From Paracyclopina nana (taxonomy: Eukaryota; Arthropoda; Copepoda; Cyclopoida; Cyclopettidae): DNA of 64,000 bases. The DNA lies in NCBI GenBank assembly GCA_019096065.1, contig JAGUCH010000004.1, positions 2,356,001-2,420,000 of the forward strand. The letters are read 5' to 3'. Under the pieces are notes generated by a model. It was not told the DNA's origin. It saw only the letters and a list, made by a program, of their open reading frames with translations, and did no database searches. A program made the translations under genes and the position numbers. Positions 44,836-55,779 of this stretch are shown here, in pieces (the first letter of the stretch is position 1; each line of letters opens with the position of its first letter).

Positions 44836-46276
44836 TCATGTATTTCTTAAAAGAATTGCAGTCGCTGTTGACAAATCGTCGTGAGCTTCCCTCAAAGCTT
44901 CGGTCGCTCTCTCCCTGGGAAATCCCATATCAATCAGCAGCAAAATATTGGCCTCGGAAGGCTCCGCAATGGCCCCTTGTGGTGGCCTTTGGTGTCGTCC
45001 CACTCCTAAAATGATAAAATTGACCAGCTCCCCTTTCATGTAAATAAATCCGGATTGACTCTTACTTGCATTTGGCAATCGTCCTATATTTAACCTAGCC
45101 TGCAATCAACAAAAATAAAGCTTCTTAGGGAAAAGGCTTTAAAATGAGTTGTTATTACTTGTTGCTGAATTAAATGCTGCTCAAGTGCTTCCATCTGCTG
45201 CGATCTTTGAATTTCTATGGTGGCTCCAATGGCTCCTTCTTCAGGCGGACTCGAATCTACCAACCACCCAAATAACCTAAGCAAAAATAACAATAAAAAA
45301 TATAGTAAATTGAAAAAGTTAATCTTACTTTTGAGTGGCGTTGGCCACACACTTAGGCACCACGAGCCAATTTTGCACCCGCAAAAAGTTGATTTTTACC
45401 AAAAAGCCTGCAATCTGCAAAACAGTAATTTAAAAAGGAAAAACAAACTCAAAATTGAGATTTACCAGGCAAGAAAGTGTCATGATTTGATTTGCTGTTG
45501 AGCTCAGCATGACTTGCAGCCCAATAAGGTAAACCATGGACTTTCCAGACACTCGAACCATGCCAGCCAAATTGGCTCTATTGATGCTTGGTATGTCCAT
45601 GAAGTAAAATACAAACCAGGGCAGAATGAGGCCGTAACTGGAGGAAAATACTCTTTAAAAGTCATTCTCAATTAACTAATGGTTGAAAGATAATTACGGG
45701 CCAACGGCCATCAGGCCACTGAATAGTTTAGGGCTAAAAGGCAGCACCACAGAGTTGATCACAAATTCTAAAAGGCCGCTCAAGGTCATCATTGATATGA
45801 GATGCGAGCAGAATTTTCGACTGCCCAACAACCTTTCAAACACCCTGCAACATAGGCATGAATTAAGAGCTCGACAGCATTGATAAAAAGTAATCCAAAC
45901 CTGAAATAGTAGATCAAGATGAGGCAAAAAGCAGCATCTTTCGTCTCGATGAAAACGAGCTTTGAAGTCAGCAGTCTCCACCATTCACCCTTATTGAGTG
46001 AATCTGCAAAAAAAGTTGATACTACAACTAAATGAATTATGGGAGCAATTTATAAAGTTTACCAGGGATTTTGCAAATGAGATATTTGTGCATGTGTGAA
46101 AACATTCCCAAATTGAGGCCGGCATGTCCTATGATCAACGTGCCGAATATCGCCTTACTTATGGAGGCTTTATCTGAAAAATGCATTAATAGCAATGATG
46201 TCTGCGTAATCATTTCAATTTTCAACTCACAAAAGCCTGAAGTATTGTGGCGATTTGTTATTGAAGTTGCAGACAT
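44836..46276 (-). CDS. Ubac2: UBAC2, rhomboid-like ER protein with UBA domain
   Basis: Nine exons: 46276-46231, 46173-46063, 46003-45901, 45844-45698, 45637-45466, 45414-45329, 45276-45159, 45099-45066, 45005-44836; 328 aa (vertebrate UBAC2 about 344). Diagnostic blocks are GFYKASISKAI at the N-terminus, FERLLGSRKF in the membrane part, GATIEIQRSQQMEALEQ before the tail, and a C-terminal UBA domain (LLLIDMGFPRERATEALREA). The rhomboid-like membrane domain lacks a protease role in this family; UBAC2 works at the endoplasmic reticulum in protein quality control and UBXD8 retention. It is transcribed tail to tail with the SLC35G-like gene and head to head with the SLC36-like gene. Confidence 0.93.
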
Positions 46277-46727
46277 GATTTCTTATTTCTAGAAGTGATT
46301 CAGCTGATTTGAGTGTAAACGTCAACAAAGTTTTGGCGGAAAAAAAGGCGCGGAAATTCAACTCGCGTGGAAACGTCACAGTTTTATCCCAAAATTTGTT
46401 TTTGGTGATAACAATTTAATTTGACCTGATTCCTGGTAAAATACAATTATTATTAGAAAATGTCACATTTTTATTCTTAAAGCAGGTCATTGACACCGAA
46501 TTCATGCAGACAAAAAGGCTGTTCCAGGAATTTCATGTAGTACAGCAAATGTTCAGATCGATTTCCCTGCAAAAACTGCTTTTAACCAATTCCGTGAATT
46601 CACATTGAAATAGACAATTTAAGGCACAAAACCACATGTGATCATAATTTTTGAAAAACCTCAAAGATATGCAATTATACTCTAATCAAGCTAAGGCCTA
46701 TGTAGAGGGAGTCTGCAAAAATCAATC
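46277..46727. promoter_or_regulatory. Shared divergent promoter region of UBAC2 and the SLC36-like gene
   Basis: Only 451 bp separate the two start codons on opposite strands. No clear TATA box was seen, so a bidirectional promoter is inferred from position. Confidence 0.5.
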
Positions 46728-48386
46728 ATGTCAGATACAGCTAAAAATGAAGCGAATGTCAGCAGCAAAGGAATCGTTAAAGATAGGATGAAACATGCCA
46801 TTTCGTAAGTAATTAGCCAAGCAAAGATTGGCTGCATAATCTCCACTTATTACATATAGTGATCATGAAGCTCTTATACATTTGATCAAAATGAATGTTG
46901 GCATTGGTGTGATGGCAATGCCAACTGCTTTTTACAATGCTGGCATGGTAGTTGGAATTGTAGCCATGGCATTTATGGCCATTGTAACTGTGCATTGCAT
47001 GCACCTTTTGGTAAAACACATTATTTAAAAGCACTGATCAATTACAACAGAAAGCCTTTTTGCCAGGTGAATGCAGGGCAGGCCATGACAGCTCGAACTA
47101 ATGCTGAATTTTTGGATTATGCTGAAGTGGTTGAAGCTGCCACACAAGCCTCTCCAAGGCTGGCAAAATTCAAAAAAGCCACCAAGTAAATGAACATGCC
47201 TTTTTCATGAATTTATGCAGCATTATTTGTTATTTGATTTTTTTGCAGGACAGTTATAAATGTATTTTTGTGCACTGCTCAAATCGGTGGCTTTGCAGTT
47301 TATTTGCTGTTCATTTCTCAGAATTTGGCCATCACTTTGAACCCTTGGCTGGGCTTGAATTGGAGCTACCGAATTTATTTGAGCATAATCATGCTGCCCA
47401 CTCTAGCCCTTTGCTCTGTGAGAAACTTGAGGTTTTTGTCACCAGTCTCCATAGTGGCCAATGCCTTTGAGTTCTACACCCTCGGAGTCGTTTTCTACTA
47501 CATTTTCAGGTCTCCTCTCAAGCCTTTCGACTCTGCGCCCATTTTCTCCTCTTGGCCTCAACTTCCCATCTTTTTTGGCACAGGCAACTTACATTTATAC
47601 CTTATTTTGGGCTCAAATGCCTAACTGACATATTTTTTCCTACTTTTGGCAGCCATGTTTACTTTTGAGGGCATTGGCATAGTTTTGCCATTGGAGAATA
47701 AAATGAAGAATCCAAAAAGTATGGGTGGCTGGACCGGTGTGCTCAATACTGCAATGGTTTTCGTTGCCTGTTTGTACATAGCAGTTGGATTTTATGGATA
47801 TTTGCAGTTTGGTGATGCTGTGGCCAATCAGGGATCAATCACGTTCAATTTACCCCAAGATGAATTGTAATCTGGTAATAGCAACTTCATGGGAATTGTT
47901 AGATTCTCCTTCTTTTCAGTGTTGCAAATTCTGCAAGATTGGTCATTTCCCTGGCAATTTTGTTTAGCAATCCACTCCAATTCTATGTGGCCATTTCCAT
48001 CATTTTTCCCACTTTGGTTGCACCACGTGTTGTCAGAGAAAAACACTTGCTAGCTGAGTATTTGCTGAGATATGGCATCATCTTCTTTTGTTGTGAGTAA
48101 TTTCCACGTGCTTGAAACTTGAGGATTTACCCACTTTTCCCTTTCCTGCGCAGATGGAATGTCACTGATGGTGCCTGATTTGGATCTCTTCATTTCATTG
48201 TCAGGAGCAATTTGCATGTCAGTCTTGTCAATAATTACCCCAGCTTTGCTCGATTTGGCAGTAAAAAGTGCATCCATCAAGCCCTGGGTTTTGGTCAAAA
48301 ACTGGACATTGATCATTTTTGGCATTGGGATCTCCATTTTTGGCACAGTGTTAAGCGTTTTAGATCTAATAAATCGTCATTCTTGA
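46728..48386 (+). CDS. SLC36-like proton-coupled amino acid transporter
   Basis: Exons 46728-46804, 46860-47010, 47067-47185, 47249-47583, 47653-47866, 47920-48092, 48154-48386; 433 aa. About eleven membrane helices of the amino acid/auxin permease fold are visible. Family marks are HLIKMNVGIGVMAMP in helix 1, TVINVFLCTAQIGGFAVY, NLRFLSPVSIVAN, FFGTAMFTFEGIGIVLPLEN and YLQFGD. Members (PAT1-4, Drosophila pathetic and CG1139) move small amino acids with protons at the plasma membrane or lysosome. Exon 4 ends at a GC donor (AG|GCAACT); no GT nearby would give the conserved FFGTAMF join. The length is normal for the family and no break was seen. Confidence 0.92.
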
Positions 48387-49100
48387 TGCCCTTGTAAAAA
48401 AACAATTTATGATTTAAAGCCCTTATCTCAGAAGCTTTTTACGGCAAACAATTTAGGTAACATGACTACTAATCATCGTACTAATTATTACGTTGAGAGC
48501 GTATTTACCTAAATTAATTCTGGGAATGAGAATTTATAGGTATTTCCCCGGATGTGCACTGGCTAATTTACGCTGATACAACTTATAGAGTATCCATGTT
48601 TGTTTTGACCCAAGCAAACAATACTAAAAATAGCCGATAAGTGATGCAATTTTGGAATATCCGTGAAATTATCCGGGTGATGACGACGAGTCGATTAATG
48701 TTTGTTTTTTGCATGTCCGTCTGAGCGTCCTGGAAACCTGATTGAAACCTCAATTGCGGATACATTGAACTCTGTCTGTATTTACGTAAAATACGTGGGA
48801 TACAGTTACAGAGCATCGACCTTGAGGAAATAACAGTTGCACACACGTTTTAGCTGTTATTCCGCTGAACTGTCACATAGTAGTACAATCAACTGCTTTT
48901 ACCTAAAATCTTGATGAACATCAAGAGAAAAATTGACATTTTTGAACCTTTTTGAAAATTCTGTTGTGCAGAAAAAGGCTGATATCGAGAGTCAATAATG
49001 GGAAATACAGTGGATCACCGACTTTTTTATCTTCAGTTTGGGACGCGCTCGCGCTTATGATTTTGAAAAGGTGAAAACCCATATCTTGCTGCAAATGTAG
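48387..49100. other. Intergenic
   Basis: No gene is seen; AT-rich. Confidence 0.5.
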
Positions 49101-49108
49101 TATAAAAG
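49101..49108 (+). promoter_or_regulatory. TATA box of zinc finger gene 1
   Basis: TATAAAAG lies 73 bp before the ATG at 49174, a normal distance for a short 5' UTR. Confidence 0.6.
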
Positions 49109-49173
49109 AGCAGTGCTGAATTTGCATCCAGTAAATTCCCACCTGATCTCCAAAGTCATCAGATAGAATAATC

Positions 49174-49398
49174 ATGACTTCGCAAAATTGCCACAAATCA
49201 AGTAAGATGATTGCTACTCAAAATCTACAATTTAAAAAATGCTAACCTTCAATTATTCCACTTTCAGTTCCACAATGGTACAAAAATACCACAGAGAAAC
49301 CAATGGACACCAAGTTCAGGTGCAACGTTTGCGGTTCCACCTTTTCGTCAAATTATGATCTGCAAAGCCACCAAAGACAACAGCATCAGCGGTCATAA
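49174..49398 (+). CDS. Single C2H2 zinc finger microprotein 1
   Basis: Exons 49174-49201 and 49268-49398, phase-1 intron, 52 aa. The finger is CNVCGSTFSSNYDLQSHQRQ followed by QH, that is C-x2-C-x12-H-x4-H, preceded by KPMDTKFR. It is followed by a stop two residues later. Minus-strand gene 2 at 51930-52082 shares KPMD-x-KF, the TFSS core and HQR after the first His. One finger alone rarely binds DNA specifically, so a protein-interaction role or a piece of a longer gene is possible. A TATA box upstream and clean splice sites support it as a real gene. Confidence 0.65.
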
Positions 49399-50702
49399 AA
49401 ATAGAATATCCATTTTTCTCAAACCAATATTGAATCAGGAAGTGATGCCAATAAAGCTCTGTTAATCCTCGTAAAGCCAATCCTACAGCAAAATTATTGC
49501 ATAACGATGTTTTTTAAAGAAGCTTTTATAGATTGCAGCTTTCACATCCCATTATTAATGGCATTGATTAGTCGTCATAATTAAAAACTGCTCGCACGCT
49601 GAGTCGCTCTATGCGTAAGCGTACTCCGATACTGTTATTGCGCAATGCATACAGAACGTCTCATATTTTCTTTATAGTGTAAAAGAGATTTCTGTTGAAC
49701 TGAGCCTGGATTTTTTTTTATTTGTTGGCGCACTTGACTGCACGACATATGAGTGCTTAGGTTAATTTATTCCAAAAATTGTGGGACAGTCGGTAAATGA
49801 AATGAAATACTTTCCAGGCGCGCCTTTGCCAGCTGTGAAAGTCATCTTATACCAGAGCTTCTCTCTATATAAGTATAGATACAAAAAGTCCCCAAAAACT
49901 CCGATCTTTAAGTACTGAAAGGACTAAATGAATAAAACAGTATAAAAAGCAATTATGAAAAGTGCAAGGAGGAGCGAGCATTAAACGTAATTTGCTTTTA
50001 TAAATGAGAAGTATTTGTTGGCGGACGCTCTGTATCCACTCTCGTGGGTTACGTAACGCAGTGATTTCTGTATTGGAGAGCTTTCACCAGATGAGACAGA
50101 TCGAAACCATCTTTGAAGAAAGAACATGCTTCGACCTACCCCAACAAGCTCCTTGTTTGAAAGCATGCATTTTTCCAACTCTACGAGCAGCTTCTTCAAT
50201 GAAGGGTAAGCATGTAATTAGCATTTTCATGGCAAAACTTTGAATACAGACGAAAAGCATCGAAATGTTTGCTCACATTATATTGCTAGCTAGCAGCTTT
50301 GAGAACTTGGTATCTCTATCTTTTAAATTTGGGAAATATTTCGTTTATATTTTATTGAAAGTATTATCTTCCATAAAGGAATGAAACTAAAGTAAGGCCT
50401 TACAGAAGGGATACATAAAAGGAATGAGGCTTCATGATCATACTGCAAAAAACTATGCAAAATGAAAAGATGCACAAAAACTAGTTAGATAATCAAGACG
50501 ATTTTTTAGCTTTCACCACATAAAAAATATGAATTACAAATAAAAATAGAAAGCATCTCTGCATGTTTACATTGAAACTTTTTTAATGAATAATGTAGAT
50601 GATTCGCGGGTTCGTCATTGGAGAATTTCAGCGTGAATTTGTATATTCCGATATTGGAAAAGCTAAACAATCGGTTTTTGCTTAATCTTTAGGCTTGCTA
50701 TA
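49399..50702. other. Intergenic
   Basis: No supported gene. An ORF at about 49981-50199 on the minus strand has a somewhat protein-like tail, but no start or splice support. Confidence 0.4.
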
Positions 50703-50704
50703 TA

Positions 50705-51434
50705 CAGTCTGTCCCGAAGATTTCTGTACACTTTGAAATCAAAAGTTTGTGTTACAAATTCGGGAAATATTAGACACAATGGATATCATTGGAAAGCTTG
50801 AATCTTTTGCCATCTTTTTTTGCTTCAATGGATAAAAGAAATTAAAAGTAAAAAAATGTGAAAACTTAATTTTCCTGAGGTACCCTTAATTTTTCTCCCA
50901 AAAAAGCAAATTTGCCAAAATCGGCTATTATTGACCAAATTTTCAGCTAAGCTAATCCTGGCTATTATTTTGACATTTTTTCATTAAAAAAAATCTTGCA
51001 GCACGTACTGTGCTGGCTCATCAGAAAGGTGGATGATTCGAAAGGATATTTTTCAGTAAAAAGAAAAAAGACAATAAGGCCACTGCCTACTAAAAAAGTT
51101 CCAATATTAGTGTTTTAAACATGACATCTTTGGGATTTTATGTTTATGAAGTTCAAATGTTTAACCAATTTTATGTGAAATTGAATAAATAATTTTTTTG
51201 TGAAAGCGACTATTCATAAAAAAAAAAATCAGTGAAAATGGGCGTGAATTTGGAGTAACTATCAATTTTGTGGTCTAAATCAAAATTTGAATTAATACTT
51301 TTTAAAAATCTCAAAACTAAAAAAGATGGCTTAAGTTTCAAGCTTTCCAACAGTATCCATTGTGTCGAGTATTTCCAGAAGTTTTAACACTAACTTTTGA
51401 TTTCAAAGTGTACAGAAATCTACGGGACAGACTG
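50705..51434. mobile_element. Mariner/Tc1-type MITE (730 bp)
   Basis: Inverted ends of over 100 bp begin CAGTCTGTCCCG and read on to CTGTACACTTTGAAATCAA in both, about 85 percent alike. Each end is next to TA (50703-50704, 51435-51436), the mariner target site. The interior is AT-rich with no transposase, so it is non-autonomous. Confidence 0.82.
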
Positions 51435-51489
51435 TATATAGGGCGATTACATCTTGGCTTTTCAGATGAATAACTGCCCACTATTTCAG

Positions 51490-51719
51490 GCTTGACTCGT
51501 CTGACAACTCTTGTTCGCCTTTTTTGCCGCGCAACTTTGGCGCAGATAAAACATCATCAAGTTTTGCGAACAGCGATGGCCTGAATTTGTCAACAAAAGG
51601 GTACATTTCCAATGTATCAAACATTGAAAAGAGCGTAATCAACATACCATTTCGTTTTCAGCGTTGGATCTGATGAGGAAGATTTGGAATTCGTTGGAAA
51701 ATGCAAGAAAACGTCGAGG
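51490..51719 (+). CDS. Two candidate coding exons of an unrecognised acidic protein
   Basis: Exon 51490-51600 (LDSSDNSCSPFLPRNFGADK...) joins exon 51662-51719 (GVGSDEEDLEFVGKCKKTSR) in phase across a 61-nt GT-AG intron. Both have good acceptor sites and protein-like composition. No start codon was found upstream; the mariner-type MITE lies just before. It may be the 3' part of the zinc finger gene region or a separate gene fragment. No family is recognised. Confidence 0.4.
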
Positions 51720-51929
51720 GTAAGTTGTTTACATTTTGAAAATTCCGGTTAGGAGCGGTGCAGATGGTAGCGCGCGAAAACAGCCAAAACAAATTGAAAA
51801 TAGCCAGAATGCTTGACATTGGTGTGTACTCTTTTTATTCATGTAACAATAACTTTTTTTGAACTATAACTTTGCGCGATAAAGCTTAATATTTAAATGA
51901 TAATAATAATTTTCATAATGGAGTTTCTG

Positions 51930-52082
51930 CTACTTATGATGATTTGACCGTTGATGCTGGATGATCTCCATTTGGCTGCTGAATGTGAAGTAGCATTTTG
52001 GGCACATGAACTTTTTGTCCATCGGCTTGGCCTCGAAAGCGTAGCTTTTTCTTTTTGTGGCTGATGCTGCTGGGACAGGCAT
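51930..52082 (-). CDS. Single C2H2 zinc finger microprotein 2
   Basis: An intronless 50-aa ORF from ATG at 52082 to TAG at 51930-51932. After MPVPAASATKRKSY comes KPMDKKFMCPKCYFTFSS with C-x2-C-x12-H-x4-H spacing (HQRSNH), ending HHK. It is clearly related to gene 1 (49174-49398) and inverted relative to it, 2.5 kb away. It may use further exons upstream that I did not find. Confidence 0.6.
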   Translation of the reverse strand: MPVPAASATKRKSYAFEAKPMDKKFMCPKCYFTFSSQMEIIQHQRSNHHK

Positions 52083-52296
52083 GCTTATTTTGCAGTTTTG
52101 TAGTTGCAACCAAAAAATACGTATGTCAGGTCAAAAATGAATGCACAGAAACTTTGTTGAGTGATAGAGGATCGGCAATGAACTAGCGTTGCCCTCGGTG
52201 GCTCTATTTATATTTGACTGACAAATACGCATGGTTAACAACCGTTTTTACAATTCATGATGCAATCTCGTCTCATATGGGGATTTCCTTGCACCT

Positions 52297-52420
52297 ACAC
52301 TTTTACTGCGATATTTTTACGCATCCTGACATGATTTAGATTTTTAATTATGGATACCAAACAAAAGAAAAAAAGCTGTCTCCAACACTTTTACTGCGAT
52401 ATTTTTACGCATCCTGACTT
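52297..52420 (+). repeat. Short direct duplication
   Basis: ACTGCGATATTTTTACGCAT and its flanks occur twice, 88 bp apart, each followed by ATGGATACCAAA and an A-rich tract. Confidence 0.8.
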
Positions 52421-52599
52421 GATTTATGGATACCAAAAAAAGAAAGAAAAAAAAACGGAAAAAAAGCCAATCGGGTATTCCACCTACACTTTTTTCCCAC
52501 TCTCTTTGCTCAGTGTCTACGAAAATGGAAAAAAGGGCGCGAGTGCGAGTCGTCATATTGCTAAATTATAGCTTCATATAAATAGACCGTTTTAGTTGC

Positions 52600-54072
52600 A
52601 TCTGTGTTGGAACAATTTTACCAGCCTAAAAATACGCAAAATGATTAATAGGAAAAAATAAGCGAGGATTTGCCGCGCTTTTTCTTTGTATCACAAGTAG
52701 CAATGTTAATTCACCTATTCACGCAACCTGCCTACTAAAAGCCTGAAGATGTCGCTGCCATCGTTGCATGTCAGGCCCGGCCTAAAATGCACAGTGCAAG
52801 TAGCATGGGCCTTATCGTCAAGCCAGTTCCACACTGGGGGGCCATAGAACCAAAAAAGCCTCAAAAACAAGAAAATTCGCTTAGGTCACTTCTCCTTTCA
52901 AAAAGTAATTTTTATCAGAGTAAATTAGAGCATTTTCGGCTCGTGTTTCTCACTGTGCGCACAGGGAAAAGCTGCGTGCACATGATACGGGCCTTGGTCG
53001 GCCCCTGCAGCCTTTTTGCCGGCCTTGTCGGCCTTGATTCCAAGTCGGCCGAAGGAGTCAGTGACCTCGTACACCAACAGCTAGTGCAAAAGCTCTCCCA
53101 TCTCATTCAAAGTAAAAACAGTGAAGGGGAATGACCCAGGAGCACGTTTCAGTTACCAAGCTGCTTCCCTTACTGCTGTTGCTTCTGTGAGCTGGTCTTG
53201 CAAATAATCGGCCTTTTCGCAGCCTTAAACATGGCCGCGGACGTGGACTTGCAAAGGCCACTGCCATGATGATTTTGAGCACAGTGTGAACGGCGATGAG
53301 AATAACTGAACTGAGATTGAGTGAAGAAGAAGAAGATAACCAGTGTAAAAAATCCACTTTAGTGCGCATGTCAATTCCCCCTTTTAGAAGAGTGAATGGG
53401 TATAAATTTTTGAACCATAATTTCTGCTCATCGTTGCATTTTGGTATATTCTATTTTTTATGGCCAAGAAAGTGCTTTCTCTTTTTAGAAAGGGGGGCAA
53501 CTTTTGGCGCTGACGGCCATTTTTTCAATGGCATCCTTAGGGAAGTTTTTTACTGCAAGCAGCTACTTCAGGGTTCATTGAACTCGCGAGAGAGGGAAAA
53601 AAGGCCTAGAGCGCAACTTTTCGAGGAGGAAAGCACGCAACCTCGTAGGCATGAAAATAACCTCGGTTACTAAGCGTGCGTGAAGCTTGTCTATACACTT
53701 GCTTCGGTGCTCAGCAATGATCATCATGATGCTATTAAACACAAATTTGGTCTGCTATTTAGAAAGCTGATGTATAAAAGATCGTGTTTGCAAAACACGT
53801 GTACTATAATTGAGTTAATATGTTTTTAGTGTGCTTTGAATCGTATTTTTAAAGAATTGATATGGCAGTCCGAATTATCTACAATATTCCACTCTCTATG
53901 TGTTTTAGTTTCAGCTCCAAATTGTCAGCTATTTCAAGATAAGCCATTGGCTTTCTAATTTTAGTTGGCCATTTTCATGTATTGTTACACCACATTTTCA
54001 AAGATAAGCAAAGCAGCATTTTATTGAAGACTTTCAATTTATTGCCCTTCCAATTGCTCTCTTTCATCTCTA
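52600..54072. other. Gene-free stretch
   Basis: ORFs at 52787-53134, 53103-53369 and 53296-53673 overlap each other on both strands and look random. No splice-supported exon was found. Confidence 0.4.
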
Positions 54073-54219
54073 AGGCTTAGTCTCTTCTGGAGATTTCATA
54101 GTGACCAAGCCACGGTCATTATCGATTCTTATGTAGTTCCATCGCAACCTACTCGGTACATAAGAAACGATAATGACCGTGGCTTGGTCACTATGAAATC
54201 TCCAGAAGAGACTAAGCCT
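54073..54219. repeat. 147-bp foldback hairpin
   Basis: Arms 54073-54135 and 54157-54219 are reverse complements over 63 bp with a single mismatch, around a 21-bp loop. It could be a foldback MITE or a hairpin RNA locus. Confidence 0.88.
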
Positions 54220-55779
54220 AAGCATCACTTTAGCCTCTGAGCTCTTTTGGAATCACGTGGGTTTTCAGCCACACAAACAGTTAATTCAGGCATTATTTTT
54301 TATGGTAGTTAGAAAGCCGTTGCGCAACCAGCTGTTACGTCCACTTTATTCTCTCTGTGATGCAACTCAAATGCGATGGTAACTACAAAATTTGCTTGTT
54401 GAATATTCTTTTTGAAGATCCTCTTGAGTGGAGTTACCTAATTGGGTGATTAGCTTCAGGGCAACAAAAGTTGTAGGCGCAATTCAGCCATGAAGAAGAT
54501 CCATCTTGTCTCCTCTTTCTTCTTTATGCTAATCACCTCATCAAAAGATGAACTAAAAAATTATGATTATCAGCATGATAAACGCACCCATTAACTGAAA
54601 TGGACCTGAAACTTTGAAAGCAATTTAGCGAAGGAATACAAAACTCTTATGTAGTCACGTGTTGAACCCACATGCAATCTCACGTGTTATTTGCATGCTG
54701 TGCTAAAAAAGGTCATTCCAAACACGATTTTTCCTAGATTTCCTCCCGCTTGCATGGCGGGCCAGAAATACAATACTTTGAAATCATTGATAACGTTTGC
54801 TAACTAAGCCATTCTTGGTGAAGAACTCAGCATTATACAGAGAAAGCCTCTCTAACAAAAGTAAGAGAGAGAGATAGAGAAAGCGTTGTGCAACATTTCT
54901 GCCAAGGTTCATTTCATAATGATTCCTTCTTCATCTGTGAAATTAGCTCCTTTTTTCCATCTTGATTTAGTGTACTAAAAAAAGTTAATCGTGTCTTGAA
55001 TCAGACATCAAGAAGAGGCACAAAAGATTTTTTGTCTCTCTTTGCTCGAGCTCTTTTTTAATTGTTGCCAAGCGATGGACGTACTCAGTATCTTTTGGAA
55101 GTGTTCACCATGAATTGGCCTAATTAAGCTTTTCTCTCTATATCCAGAAAATCTGATTAAATTGGAGCATAGAAATTTTTTAATTATGATCCCACAATTT
55201 TCAGATGAATTATGAATTTTAGGCCTATAATTCGTAATTTTTTTCACTATGATGCTCTGTTGCTTGACTTTGAACTAGATCTGCGAGTCCATAGGTCACG
55301 AGCACTTCTATTTAAAATTGTGGGTCAGTACGTATGTCCTGTGATATTTGTCACCTCAAACAAATCTGAAATTCTGCCTGATTATGCTATGTGTATTTTG
55401 TGAAGAAATCTCACATTCTACCCACGCTGGCTTTTAAAGATGTTCTGAAATAGGGGAAAAGTGACGTAAGGACTCAAAGGTTAGCCAACGAAAATATTGC
55501 TTTTACAAGAGGCTTATACTGAAATGTGTCTGCGTTTTTGAAAAACTCGCGCACGTTTTCCCCCGCAAGATATAGTGGTGCAAAGCTACGCTCGTGTTTT
55601 CGACGTGAGCAAACAAAAAGCTTCATTTCGCGCGCAAGGAATAAGTAAGTTCGTATTCCCACCAGAGACTTATATTTTAAAATGTAAGTCTCTGATTCCC
55701 TCAATTTTCCCTCAAGTAGCGAGGAAAAATAATCAATCAACGCGAGGTTGGGCGAGTTGCTCACCGAAACGTTGCGCAA
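54220..55779. other. Upstream intergenic region of cwo
   Basis: No gene is seen. It contains CACGTG at 54254, 54656 and 54681, and a 30-bp palindrome centred at 55678. Confidence 0.5.

Noticed and set aside
49981..50199. Minus ORF with a protein-like C-terminus
   Set aside because: It lacks an ATG and no acceptor or donor places it in a gene.
53103..53369. Minus ORF with a hydrophobic start
   Set aside because: It overlaps two other random ORFs on the plus strand and has no family or splice support.
55664..55693. 30-bp palindrome
   Set aside because: It is short and AT-rich, and such palindromes are common by chance.
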